Positions 9,201 to 16,969 of a DNA stretch of 64,000 nucleotides are shown one piece after another. The notes below the pieces were generated by a model. The model did not search any database and had not been told where the DNA came from. It worked only from the letters and a program-made list of their open reading frames with translations. A program made the translations under genes and the position numbers. This stretch comes from Bacillus sp. T33-2 (GTDB lineage: Bacteria; Bacillota; Bacilli; Bacillales; Cytobacillaceae), in the NCBI RefSeq assembly GCF_002860205.1, contig NZ_PGVB01000008.1:1-64000 (forward strand), given 5' to 3'. Numbering within the stretch: position 1 is the first letter of the stretch; each line of letters opens with the position of its first letter.

Positions 9201-11896
9201 ACAAATTTATCTGTTGCCTGAGGGGTGAATGTCAGGTTGCTTCCATCAAGCCAATTATTGTCCATTACATATTTGAACTCTATAGTCTTTCCAGCCTGCA
9301 GTTCAATCGGCTGGCTCTTCCACACTTTTTCTTCAGGATCGTAGCTTAAAGGATTGGAGTCTCCGTCCCATGACAGCGGCTCAGAACCTCTTAACACGAC
9401 TTTCTCGTAAACTTTGTTCCGGTCGATCGGTTTTTCGCTGTATTCCAATGTACCGGTGATTTCGTATATTTCAAACGATTTTCCTTCTGATGTAAATTTC
9501 AAGTCACCATTGCCATCGTTTTTGATTTCTTCATTGCCAAGTGCGTCAGATAACGTTACATCAGTGATTTCGAGCTGGTTGTACAGCTTGTTGACGTCAA
9601 TTTCTTTCGCGTCTGTACCTTTATTGACGACAATGAGAAATCTACCGCTTTCATCTGCGCGCTCATAGGCAAATATTTGTTGATCCGCTGCCAATGTGTT
9701 ATAAGATCCTATGCTTAGCGCTGATTCGCTTGTCCGGAGATTTGCGAGTTTTTTGTAAAATTCTTTGACCTCAAGATCCTGTTTTGTTTCGTCCCAGGGC
9801 ATCATTTCCCTGTAGTAGCGGTCTTTCCAGTCTGTTACGGAGTTGTGGTCTTTGCTCTGCGATAATCCCACTTCATCTCCATAATAAATGATCGGGGCAC
9901 CCGGCAATGTAAACTGGGTGGCTGCAGCAAGCTTTAATTTTGTCTTGTCCCCGCCTGCTTCAAACAGGAACCGTGGCTGGTCATGGCTGTCCAGGAAAGA
10001 CGCCGTGACATATTCTTTTGGATAAGTCGCCAGGTTCGCTTGTACTGTATCGGCCAGCGCTCTCATCGGCTGGTCTTTCGCAAACGCATTGACAAGCGCA
10101 TCCCTCATGCCAAAGTCAAGCGCACCGTCAAGCTCGCCGGCGTAACTGTTGATTTTTTCGCGGCTGTCCCACACTTCTCCATAAATGAACGCGTCCGGAT
10201 TCAACTGTTTTACTTTATGGCGGAAATCCACCCAGTAGCTGTAGCTTGGCCCTTTTGCATAATCGAGTCGGAAGCCGTCAAAGTCGAGTTCAGTGAGCCA
10301 GAATGGCACAACTTCATTTAAAATGTAATTTCTGGCGTCGTAATTATTGTTGTTGAATTCAGGCAGCTCTGCAATACCGTAAAAAGTATTGTATTTGTCA
10401 GGCCATTGTGTAAAAGTGTACCAGTTGTAATATGGACTTTTTTCACCATTCTTCAGTGCATCCTGAAAGAATGGATGCTTGATTGATGTATGGTTTGGCA
10501 CGAAATCATACACAACCTTCAAGCCTTTTTCATGTGCCGTATCGATGATTTGCTTCATTAATTCTGGATTGCCGAAATGGTCTTCAATTGCCTGGAAATC
10601 TGCGGGATGGTATCCATGTGAATATGGGCCTTCAAAAACAGGGGACAGCCATATCGTGTTGACTCCAAGGTCTTTGATGTAATCAAGCTTGTCAAGAACG
10701 CCTTTCAGGTCTCCCCCCATCCAGCCTTTCAGGCGCTCATCATATGGAAGGTCGGCCGCACCCGGCTCGTCGTTGCTTGCATCCCCATTATTGAAACGGT
10801 CAACAAATATATGGTAAATGACCGCATTTTTCGCCCAATCCGGAGACTCGAATTGGTCGACGTAGTAGGCAAACTCTGTTGCGCCTTCCGGGTTTAAGCT
10901 GTTTGTGTCAGCAAATTGCGATGTTTCGCCATTTGCTGACCATACATCAATGATGTATTTTACACGCGTGTCATCAGGCTGTTTAGGAATCGTTCCTTTG
11001 TACACAGTTGTAATCAGCCCGTTATCGTTCGTTTCGGAATCCTTCACCAGCCTGACAGCCTGTCCATTTGTGGCTGTACCAAGAGCACCGGCCGGCTTTG
11101 AACCGTCAGTAGTATAATAAAGTGTACCATCGGTTACCGAGCCGTAATGCTTTACAGTCACAGTAGCTGTCACATCGTCCTTGCTGGTAGGGACCGCGGG
11201 CGAAAACGCGAAGTTATGCTCTACGTTTTTCGCAATCGGCACTGCCTTCCATGCTGATACTTCATCCGTGTAAACCTTGCCGCCTTTTACAAAGGTGGCT
11301 TGCCTTTTGTCCGTGCGCTGTTCGGTGTATTTTTCGTCTCCCAGTCCGTAGAGATATTCGATAGTTTCCCCTTCGTTGCCGGCAAGTTCAATCTTCCATT
11401 TCCCATCTGCTGCTTTTGACAGGGAAGTAACAGTATAGTTAAATCCGTTTAATGTAGACCCCAGTGTAGGGACAATCCAGTCGGGTGTATCAGCAGGTAC
11501 AGTCGCCTCCAATGTGAGTGAACCTGTAAATTTGGATAGATCGATCTGAACGTCCACTGTCCTGTGCTGGTCAGGGTGAAACACAAAGATGTAATCACCG
11601 GTCTGGGGCGGGGTAAACCGCAGATTCTCCCCTTCCATCCAATTTCCGTCCATTACAAACTTATATTCTACTTCTTTGCCGCCAGGCAGGCTGACTGGCT
11701 GGCTCTTCCATACTCCCGCCGCTGAATCATATGTGAGCGGATGGTTATCAGAGCTCCAGTCCAGCCCTTCGGCATTTCCTCTTAAAACAACCTTCTGGTA
11801 CGAATTTGTTTCAGCTTTCGCACCATTTGTTACTGGTGTGATAAACGAGCTGCACAACAGTAATACCGACATGCATAAAGAAAAAAACCGCCTCAT
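6251..11896 (-). CDS. Secreted bifunctional alpha-amylase/type I pullulanase (amylopullulanase)
   Basis: A 1,881-residue extracellular enzyme with two complete GH13 catalytic modules. Start: ATG at 11896 with GGGAGGACAAGGT upstream. It gives a Sec signal (MRRFF, hydrophobic core, likely cut after AKA); the longer open frame lacks a ribosome site. Order: starch-binding-like unit (about 31-105); GH13 alpha-amylase module with DFVPNH, nucleophile D in GFRLD (~543), acid E in YGEVWD (~573), SHD (~638); second copy of the binding unit (~827-910); two CBM41/PUD modules (~919-1000, ~1029-1120); pullulanase N-domains; GH13 pullulanase with YNWGYDP (~1429), D in GFRFD (~1546), E in GEGWD (~1576), AHD (~1667); charged C-terminal tail. 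It should cleave alpha-1,4 and alpha-1,6 bonds of starch, pullulan and glycogen. The architecture resembles alkaliphilic Bacillus amylopullulanases. Not present at this locus in B. subtilis. Confidence 0.95.
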   Translation of the reverse strand: MRRFFSLCMSVLLLCSSFITPVTNGAKAETNSYQKVVLRGNAEGLDWSSDNHPLTYDSAAGVWKSQPVSLPGGKEVEYKFVMDGNWMEGENLRFTPPQTGDYIFVFHPDQHRTVDVQIDLSKFTGSLTLEATVPADTPDWIVPTLGSTLNGFNYTVTSLSKAADGKWKIELAGNEGETIEYLYGLGDEKYTEQRTDKRQATFVKGGKVYTDEVSAWKAVPIAKNVEHNFAFSPAVPTSKDDVTATVTVKHYGSVTDGTLYYTTDGSKPAGALGTATNGQAVRLVKDSETNDNGLITTVYKGTIPKQPDDTRVKYIIDVWSANGETSQFADTNSLNPEGATEFAYYVDQFESPDWAKNAVIYHIFVDRFNNGDASNDEPGAADLPYDERLKGWMGGDLKGVLDKLDYIKDLGVNTIWLSPVFEGPYSHGYHPADFQAIEDHFGNPELMKQIIDTAHEKGLKVVYDFVPNHTSIKHPFFQDALKNGEKSPYYNWYTFTQWPDKYNTFYGIAELPEFNNNNYDARNYILNEVVPFWLTELDFDGFRLDYAKGPSYSYWVDFRHKVKQLNPDAFIYGEVWDSREKINSYAGELDGALDFGMRDALVNAFAKDQPMRALADTVQANLATYPKEYVTASFLDSHDQPRFLFEAGGDKTKLKLAAATQFTLPGAPIIYYGDEVGLSQSKDHNSVTDWKDRYYREMMPWDETKQDLEVKEFYKKLANLRTSESALSIGSYNTLAADQQIFAYERADESGRFLIVVNKGTDAKEIDVNKLYNQLEITDVTLSDALGNEEIKNDGNGDLKFTSEGKSFEIYEITGTLEYSEKPIDRNKVYEKVVLRGSEPLSWDGDSNPLSYDPEEKVWKSQPIELQAGKTIEFKYVMDNNWLDGSNLTFTPQATDKFVFIFDALDERKVNVQPAEQKVTTKVKIHYQPKAGDTKDWNLWVWPDGMSGQVHQFTGEDEFGKVAEVELDGDHNRVGFIVRTDSWEKDGGDRFIEDIWYGNDEVWVKAGDDKVYTSNPDGSTPPKTYDTLEVKFNYYRHDLNYDKWDIWVWTDKSDGQVVKLDKTTSYGRQGTLKLDNLGGATKVGFIVRKEDWSEKDIAENRFITDFSEDGKAEVWLAQGQKRIFDNPAKVDRKPRITKAAIDELNKITFETNFPFSLSEGEHAGIKLSGAEIEKVEAINAEAGDTVNKVIITTKQELDLTKAYKVSKEGFGEATVQMGKVIGSKSFEERFYYPGNDLGNTYSKKETKFRLWAPTASEARLVTYDKWDSAAGTEIDMKRAENGTWTAALAGDHKGTLYTYKVKIGDTWNEAVDPYVRAVAVNGDKGAVVDLDSTDPKKWSEKKPKFKNPEDAIIYEAHIRDLTIHPESGVSDGHKGKFLGVAETKTKGPDKVKTALSHVKDLGVTHLQFIPMYDYNTASVDETKLDIPQYNWGYDPKNYNVPEGSYSTNPYEPTVRINEMKQMVQTLHDNDIRIVMDVVYNHMFSAFESNFHKLVPGYYYRYNDDGTLANGTGVGNDTASEHKMMRKFIVDSVTYWAKEYNIDGFRFDLMGIHDVDTMNEVRKALDKIDPSIIIIGEGWDLATPLDPELKANQKNAFKMPGIAHFNDDIRDGLKGSVFDDRDNGFVNGKSGMEQRIKKGIVGGIPYSDSIKTFAVDPEQTVTYVEAHDNHTLWDKLQLTNPNDSEEVRKKMHKLATSIVLTSQGVSFIHAGQEFMRTKGGDHNSYKSPDSVNQLDWKRRSEFDKEVEYFKGLVKLRTSVPAFRLTTADQIKKQLKFLDAPANSVAFVLNENTNRRSSAKIAVAYNANKKPVQITLPENGYWAILANGEKAGTSVLGIVKGNKVTVPALSTYVLALGKHGNKDNDRDDDRRDDRGWTRNRDED

Positions 11897-11927
11897 ACCT
11901 TGTCCTCCCTCAGGGAAAAATTGTTTG

Positions 11928-11941
11928 TGAAATCGTTTGCA
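11928..11941. promoter_or_regulatory. cre-like operator 1 (CcpA or LacI-type)
   Basis: TGAAATCGTTTGCA matches the catabolite-responsive element TGWAANCGNTNWCA at 13 of 14 positions. It lies 32 bp upstream of the amylopullulanase start codon. A MalR-type LacI-family regulator would recognise a similar core. Confidence 0.7.
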
Positions 11942-11986
11942 CAAATCGACAAAGATAAAAACGAATGCAAAGTGTGCTGTTTTTTG

Positions 11987-12000
11987 TGCAATCGCTTTCA
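11987..12000. promoter_or_regulatory. cre-like operator 2 (CcpA or LacI-type)
   Basis: TGCAATCGCTTTCA, also 13 of 14 to TGWAANCGNTNWCA, 59 bp (start to start) from operator 1. The spacing would suit cooperative or looping repression of the amylopullulanase promoter. The rest of 12001-12236 shows no gene. Confidence 0.7.
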
Positions 12001-12237
12001 TTTTAATAATAGATTAACATTTTAAGGAATCTAGCACAATTAAATTCGAGAAGATTTGATGGAATGGTAGAAAAGTACTATTCGGTGGCTGCCAATGCCC
12101 CGGTCCCGCATATCTTTTTTCCTGTGGGATTTAGAAAGACTGTTATTCAGTTGCCGCTGCTGGTTTTGTCCCTAAGCGCCCCTATCAAGGACACTTTTTG
12201 CGGTTCAACACCTGATATTGTCGTTGAGCAGAAAACC

Positions 12238-12278
12238 AAAAACCCCCTTCTCTCAAATAAAACGGAGATAAGGGGGTT
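12238..12278 (-). terminator. Terminator of the sdhCAB operon
   Basis: AACCCCCTT plus four further pairs around one mismatch form a 14-bp stem (12241-12254 with 12265-12278), followed on the minus strand by TTTTTGGTTTTC. It lies directly after the sdhB stop. Confidence 0.85.
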
Positions 12279-12286
12279 GCATATTG

Positions 12287-13048
12287 TTATACCTGATCGC
12301 TTCCAAAGAAGTTCCTGAAAGCCTGGATTGTCGTATCGCGGTTTAGGGCGGCGATCGAAGTTGTCAGTGGGATGCCTTTCGGGCAGGACTGGACGCAGTT
12401 TTGCGAGTTTCCGCAGTTTGCGAGCCCTCCGTCTCCCATGATTGCCTCCAGGCGCTCTGCTTTGTTCATTTCACCTGTCGGATGGGCATTGAACAAGCGA
12501 ACCTGTGACAGTGGCTGCGGGCCGATAAAATCGGATTTGCTGTTCACATTCGGGCATGCTTCAAGACATACACCGCAAGTCATGCATTTTGACAGCTCGT
12601 ACGCCCATTGCCTCTTCTTTTCAGGCATGCGCGGCCCCGGCCCCAGATCATAGGTCCCGTCAATTGGAATCCATGCCTTGACCCGTTTCAATGAGTCGAA
12701 CATGCGGCTGCGGTCGACCTGCAAGTCGCGGACTACCGGGAAAGTCCTCATCGGCTCAAGCCTGATTGGCTGTTCAAGCTGGTCGACCAGGGCCGTGCAT
12801 GATTGGCGCGGACGCCCGTTAATGACCATCGAGCAAGCCCCGCAAACTTCCTCAAGGCAGTTCATATCCCAGGCAACCGGAGTCGTGTGTTCACCTTTAG
12901 CGTTAACAGGATTTCGGCGAATTTCCATCAATGCTGATATTACATTCATATTTGGACGGTAAGCCAGTTCAAACTCTTCCTCGTAAGGGGCAGAGTCAGG
13001 AGTATCCTGGCGGCTGATGATAAAACGGACTGTTCTGTTTTCGGACAT
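12287..13048 (-). CDS. sdhB: Succinate dehydrogenase iron-sulfur subunit
   Basis: Electron-transfer subunit of complex II, passing electrons from the SdhA flavin to menaquinone via SdhC. It has an N-terminal [2Fe-2S] domain with CLEEVCGACSMVINGRPRQSC (~residues 63-83). A C-terminal two-cluster ferredoxin domain follows, with CMTCGVCLEACPN and CGNSQNCVQSCPKGIP. The start ATG at 13048 (GGGGGAG upstream) gives 253 residues, as in B. subtilis; a TTG two codons upstream is less likely. Last gene of sdhCAB, six bases after sdhA; a terminator follows. Confidence 0.97.
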   Translation of the reverse strand: MSENRTVRFIISRQDTPDSAPYEEEFELAYRPNMNVISALMEIRRNPVNAKGEHTTPVAWDMNCLEEVCGACSMVINGRPRQSCTALVDQLEQPIRLEPMRTFPVVRDLQVDRSRMFDSLKRVKAWIPIDGTYDLGPGPRMPEKKRQWAYELSKCMTCGVCLEACPNVNSKSDFIGPQPLSQVRLFNAHPTGEMNKAERLEAIMGDGGLANCGNSQNCVQSCPKGIPLTTSIAALNRDTTIQAFRNFFGSDQV

Positions 13049-13054
13049 GAGCAA

Positions 13055-14812
13055 TTACTCCCCCTTCTTCTTCGAATAGTCACGCTTACGCGGTTTTATC
13101 AAGGATGTGTCGACGTCCTCGTAATGGAATGCCGGAGCAGAATTTTCACCAGTAAACCTGGCCATCGTTGTCTTTAAGAATTCTTCATCGTTCCGTTCCG
13201 GGAATTCCGGCTTATAGTGGGCGCCGCGGCTTTCGTTCCGGTTGTATGCGCCGATTGTAATGACACGTGCAAGCTGCAGCATGTTTTTCAGCTGGCGGGT
13301 GAACACAGCTCCCTGATTGCTCCATTTTGCCGTATCGTCAATATTGATATTTTCATAGCGTTCCAACAGCTCAACAATCTTTTCATCAGTCTTTAACAGC
13401 TTGTCATTGTGTCGGACAACAGTGACATTGTCGGTCATCCATTCTCCCAGCTCCTTATGCAGAACATAAGCATTTTCGTTGCCGCTCAATGTCATGATCC
13501 TGTTCCACTTATCTTGTTCCTGGCTGACAGATCGCTCAAATACGGATGAAGGCACAGCATCTGAACTCTTTTCAAGCCCGGAAATATAGCGGATCGCATT
13601 AGGGCCGGCCACCATTCCGCCGTAGATGGCCGACAGCAGCGAATTCGCCCCGAGGCGGTTGGCGCCATGCTGGGAATAATCACATTCACCTGCAGCAAAT
13701 AAGCCCGGGATATTGGTCATTTGGTCATAGTCAACCCACAGGCCGCCCATGGAATAGTGGACTGCCGGGAATATTTTCATTGGTACCTTTCTTGGATCGT
13801 CGCCCATGAACTTCTCATAGATTTCGATAATTCCGCCCAGCTTAATATCCAGTTCCTTCGGATCCTTGTGCGAGAGGTCAAGATAGACCATGTTTTCGCC
13901 GTTGATGCCCAGCTTCTGCTCAACACAGACGTCGAATATTTCCCGTGTCGCGATATCGCGCGGCACTAGGTTCCCGTATGCCGGATATTTTTCTTCGAGG
14001 AAGTACCACGGCTTTCCATCCTTATAAGTCCAGACACGGCCGCCTTCCCCACGTGCTGATTCGCTCATCAGGCGCAGCTTGTCGTCCCCGGGGATTGCAG
14101 TCGGGTGGATCTGGATGAATTCACCGTTTGCATAGTATGCACCCTGCTGGTAGACAATGGATGCTGCAGATCCTGTATTAATGACGGAGTTTGTCGACTT
14201 CCCGAAAATGATCCCCGGTCCCCCGGTTGCCATGATGACAGCGTCACCAGCAAACGACTTAATTTCCATCGTTGTCAGGTTCTGTGCCACAACCCCCCGG
14301 CAAATCCCGTCGTCATCCAATACAACCCCAAGGAATTCCCAGCCCTCATACTTGGTCACAAGCCCTGCGACTTCATGGCGGCGCACCTGCTCATCAAGGG
14401 CGTATAGCAGCTGCTGCCCTGTTGTCGCACCGGCAAAGGCGGTACGGTGGTGCTGGGTGCCGCCAAAACGGCGGAAGTCAAGCAAACCTTCAGGCGTACG
14501 GTTAAACATGACCCCCATGCGGTCAAGCAAGTGGATAATTCCGGGTGCAGCCTCCGTCATCGCCTTGACCGGCGGCTGGTTGGCAAGGAAGTCCCCGCCA
14601 TAAACTGTATCGTCAAAGTGCTCCCACGGGGAGTCGCCTTCTCCTTTTGTATTTACTGCTCCATTAATGCCGCCCTGGGCACATACAGAGTGGGAACGTT
14701 TTACCGGAACCAACGAAAAAAGCTCAACCGGTGTCCCTTCTTCCGCAACCTTTATCGTTGCCATCAATCCGGCCAGCCCGCCCCCGACTACGATCACCTT
14801 ACCTCTACTCAC
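13055..14812 (-). CDS. sdhA: Succinate dehydrogenase flavoprotein subunit
   Basis: 585-residue catalytic subunit oxidising succinate to fumarate on the cytoplasmic face of the membrane. It has a dinucleotide fold GGGLAG at 10-16, the covalent-FAD histidine H41 in RSHSVCAQGG, and GGDFLANQPP. Active-site sequences are FGGTQHHRT and EFIQIHPTA, with substrate-binding Arg in HGANRLGANSLL. Length matches B. subtilis SdhA (586). It lies between sdhC (95 bp upstream) and sdhB (6 bp downstream). Confidence 0.98.
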   Translation of the reverse strand: MSRGKVIVVGGGLAGLMATIKVAEEGTPVELFSLVPVKRSHSVCAQGGINGAVNTKGEGDSPWEHFDDTVYGGDFLANQPPVKAMTEAAPGIIHLLDRMGVMFNRTPEGLLDFRRFGGTQHHRTAFAGATTGQQLLYALDEQVRRHEVAGLVTKYEGWEFLGVVLDDDGICRGVVAQNLTTMEIKSFAGDAVIMATGGPGIIFGKSTNSVINTGSAASIVYQQGAYYANGEFIQIHPTAIPGDDKLRLMSESARGEGGRVWTYKDGKPWYFLEEKYPAYGNLVPRDIATREIFDVCVEQKLGINGENMVYLDLSHKDPKELDIKLGGIIEIYEKFMGDDPRKVPMKIFPAVHYSMGGLWVDYDQMTNIPGLFAAGECDYSQHGANRLGANSLLSAIYGGMVAGPNAIRYISGLEKSSDAVPSSVFERSVSQEQDKWNRIMTLSGNENAYVLHKELGEWMTDNVTVVRHNDKLLKTDEKIVELLERYENINIDDTAKWSNQGAVFTRQLKNMLQLARVITIGAYNRNESRGAHYKPEFPERNDEEFLKTTMARFTGENSAPAFHYEDVDTSLIKPRKRDYSKKKGE

Positions 14813-14907
14813 TATTGCTCACTCCCTTAATCCAACTATTGCGAAAATTAATAACGTAGAATGGTAAATTAATAATTTATCATAATTGCAATTTAATATG
14901 TTTGTAA

Positions 14908-15516
14908 CTAAATAAAAGCAAACAGCGTCCGGATCCCGACAACAGACAGGACGATGAAGACACCGATGGTGAAATAAGTTGAAATTCGTTGCGACCTTGG
15001 CGTAACAGTAATTCCCCAACTTACGAAAAAAGACCATAGGCCGTTCGCAAAGTGGAAAATCGTCGATATTACCCCGATTGTGTAGAACGCGAACATGAAT
15101 GGTGAAGAGAGAATGTTCTCCATCATGTCAAAATTGACATGGGCACCGAATGCCGCTGCCACCCGGGTTTCCCAGACATGCCATGCAACAAAGATAAGCG
15201 TGATGACACCCGATACTCGCTGAAGCATGAACATCCAATTTCGGAACGTGCCGTACTGGCCTATATTGTTTTTCGCGGTAAAAGCAATATAAAGTCCATA
15301 GATTGCGTGAAATAATAATGGCAGATAAATAATGAACGTTTCCAAAACAATGCGGAAAGGAAGATTCGCCATGAAATCTGCCGCATTATTGAAAGATTCT
15401 TCTCCGCCTGTAGCATAATGGTTCACAACCAGGTGCTGCATAAGGAAAATTCCTACAGGGATGACCCCGAGCAATGAATGCAGCCTTCGCCAATAAAACT
15501 CCTGTTTTCCTGCCAT
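14908..15516 (-). CDS. sdhC: Succinate dehydrogenase cytochrome b558 subunit
   Basis: 202-residue membrane anchor of the Bacillus-type complex II, with five hydrophobic segments carrying two haems b and the menaquinone site. Histidines in LHSLLG, LMQHLVV, LLFHAIYG, AWHVWETR and IFHFANG are the candidate haem ligands of this family. The ATG at 15516 follows AAGGGGGG and gives the B. subtilis length; an upstream in-frame start at 15558 has no ribosome site. First gene of sdhCAB, about 110 nt downstream of a sigma-A promoter (15629-15657). Confidence 0.97.
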   Translation of the reverse strand: MAGKQEFYWRRLHSLLGVIPVGIFLMQHLVVNHYATGGEESFNNAADFMANLPFRIVLETFIIYLPLLFHAIYGLYIAFTAKNNIGQYGTFRNWMFMLQRVSGVITLIFVAWHVWETRVAAAFGAHVNFDMMENILSSPFMFAFYTIGVISTIFHFANGLWSFFVSWGITVTPRSQRISTYFTIGVFIVLSVVGIRTLFAFI

Positions 15517-15628
15517 ATGTATTACCCCCCTTGAATTAAAAAAGATGTCAGGCCTCAATGTCCCAGATTGAAGAAACCTGTCATCAAGTAGAAAAACGAA
15601 TCATTTCTTACAATTATGTGACATGTTC

Positions 15629-15657
15629 ATTTTACTCCCAACGGATAGGAGCGTCAA
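15629..15657 (-). promoter_or_regulatory. Sigma-A promoter of sdhCAB
   Basis: Minus strand TTGACG - 17 bp - TAAAAT. Transcription would start near 15622, giving a leader of about 105 nt. The rest of the 437-bp sdhC-yslB divergent gap (15517-15953) is AT-rich and shows no gene. Confidence 0.65.
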
Positions 15658-15921
15658 GAAAACGGATACATGAAAATGTTTATATAGATAAAATTTTTGA
15701 AAAATATCGACATTACCAAAAACCATATACAGTACCTTTTTACCTTTTCAAAAAGAGTATACTGGGATAACTTTATATTTATATTTTGCAGCCCGCCATT
15801 TTCCTGCAAAAAGTAACAATTACCTTAAAGAAAATAGGGTAATCATAAATTATGGAATACACAAGCTAAAATTTAACAATAGCGATTGGCGAAACGGTAC
15901 TGATTTTTCAAGCAAATTGTA

Positions 15922-15927
15922 TATAAT
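15922..15927 (+). promoter_or_regulatory. Probable -10 element of yslB
   Basis: TATAAT 26 bp upstream of the yslB start codon; the region 17-18 bp upstream (ACTGAT) is a poor -35. Confidence 0.45.
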
Positions 15928-15953
15928 AGACTAATAGAAAGAGGGGAAGACCA

Positions 15954-16406
15954 TTGAGCGAATTATCATCTTCTGAAAAATATGCTGAAATTGAGCCGCT
16001 TTCGGTTTCCGTATTCGGCTATGAACTTATCCGGGAAGTGCTGTTGCCGGACCTGCTTGGAAAAGATGCCCGAGAAATTATGTATTGGGCTGGGAAAAGG
16101 CTGGCCCGCAAGTTCCCTCTTGGAAGCAGGGAAGAAATCATCGAATTCTTTAAGCAGGCCGACTGGGGCCTTCTCACCATCAAAGAAGAAACAAGAAAAG
16201 AACTGGTACTTGAACTGAGAAGTGACTTGATCTCTGAACGCCTCAAAAACAAGGCAGACACAACCTTTCAGCTTGAAGCAGGGTTCATTGCCCAGCAAAT
16301 CGAAACACAAAAAAACGTACTGGCAGAAGCCTTTGAACACCCGAACCGGCGTGCCGGCCGAATCCAATTTACAGTCAAATGGGATAAGTCGGATCCAATC
16401 AAATAG
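15954..16406 (+). CDS. yslB: YslB, DUF2507-family protein
   Basis: A 150-residue soluble protein of the DUF2507 family, conserved between sdhC and lysC in Bacilli. Visible features are the aromatic/Gly-rich FGYELIREVLLPDLLG near residues 20-36, YWAGKRLARKFPL near 45, and an amphipathic C-terminal half with EAGFIAQQIE. It resembles the V4R/4-vinyl reductase-like small-molecule-binding fold, but this is inference and no function is established. Start is TTG at 15954 with GAGGGGAAG upstream. Convergent with lysC, with a shared bidirectional terminator between them. Confidence 0.9.
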   Translation: MSELSSSEKYAEIEPLSVSVFGYELIREVLLPDLLGKDAREIMYWAGKRLARKFPLGSREEIIEFFKQADWGLLTIKEETRKELVLELRSDLISERLKNKADTTFQLEAGFIAQQIETQKNVLAEAFEHPNRRAGRIQFTVKWDKSDPIK

Positions 16407-16414
16407 TATCCATG

Positions 16415-16450
16415 AAAAAAGCTTTCAAAGGAGTTTTCCCTTGAAAGCTT
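16415..16450. terminator. Bidirectional terminator between yslB and lysC
   Basis: AAGCTTTCAA (16419-16428) pairs with TTGAAAGCTT (16441-16450). On the minus strand a TTTTTT run follows, which ends lysC; on the plus strand CTCCTTTAT follows. Confidence 0.8.
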
Positions 16451-16474
16451 CTCCTTTATAGTCTCGGGTTAAAA

Positions 16475-16969
16475 TCAGGAATTTACCGGAGCACCTGCAA
16501 GCTCAAAAGCTTTGTGCAGCGCCTCTACTGCCTTTACCATTTTAACTGCCTCTACAACAGTGGAAATTTTAATTTCAGATGTGCTGACCATTTTCACCTG
16601 GATGTCATTGTCCGCGAGCACTTCAAACATTTTCGCCGCCACGCCCGGGTTTGAAATCATGCCAGATCCCACAATTGATACTTTAGCCAGGTCAGATTCA
16701 AATTCAATCGATTCATACTTTAATAATTCCTTATAGGTTTTTAGAACTTTTAGCGTGTCTTTCAAATCAGTGCTTTTGATGGAAAACGAAATATTTGCAT
16801 TTCCCGCCTCTGTCCTGCTCTGGATAATGATATCGACATTTATGTGATTTTGGGCGAGTGTCTTGAAAATTGTCGACAGCCCGGTCAGTGAATTTGCGAG
16901 GCCATGCACTGTCACCCTTGTAATTTCATCTTCAAAAGCCACACCGCGAACGATTAAGTTCTGTTCCAC
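16475..16969 (-). CDS. lysC: Aspartokinase II beta subunit (in-frame internal start of lysC)
   Basis: Within lysC, GAGGAGGAAATTAGT immediately precedes a GTG at codon 246 (16969). This is the position where the separate beta subunit of B. subtilis aspartokinase II starts (Met246 there). The product would be 164 residues comprising only the two lysine-binding ACT domains. The Shine-Dalgarno sequence also encodes Glu-Glu-Glu of the alpha chain. Here the start codon is GTG rather than ATG. Confidence 0.8.
   Translation of the reverse strand: MEQNLIVRGVAFEDEITRVTVHGLANSLTGLSTIFKTLAQNHINVDIIIQSRTEAGNANISFSIKSTDLKDTLKVLKTYKELLKYESIEFESDLAKVSIVGSGMISNPGVAAKMFEVLADNDIQVKMVSTSEIKISTVVEAVKMVKAVEALHKAFELAGAPVNS

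Noticed and set aside
12064-12318. 84-codon plus-strand frame upstream of the amylopullulanase gene
   Set aside because: It runs through the sdh terminator and into sdhB, has no Shine-Dalgarno and no similarity I recognise.
15558-15770. 70-codon plus-strand frame in the sdhC-yslB gap
   Set aside because: It covers the sdh promoter on the opposite strand and lacks a ribosome site.
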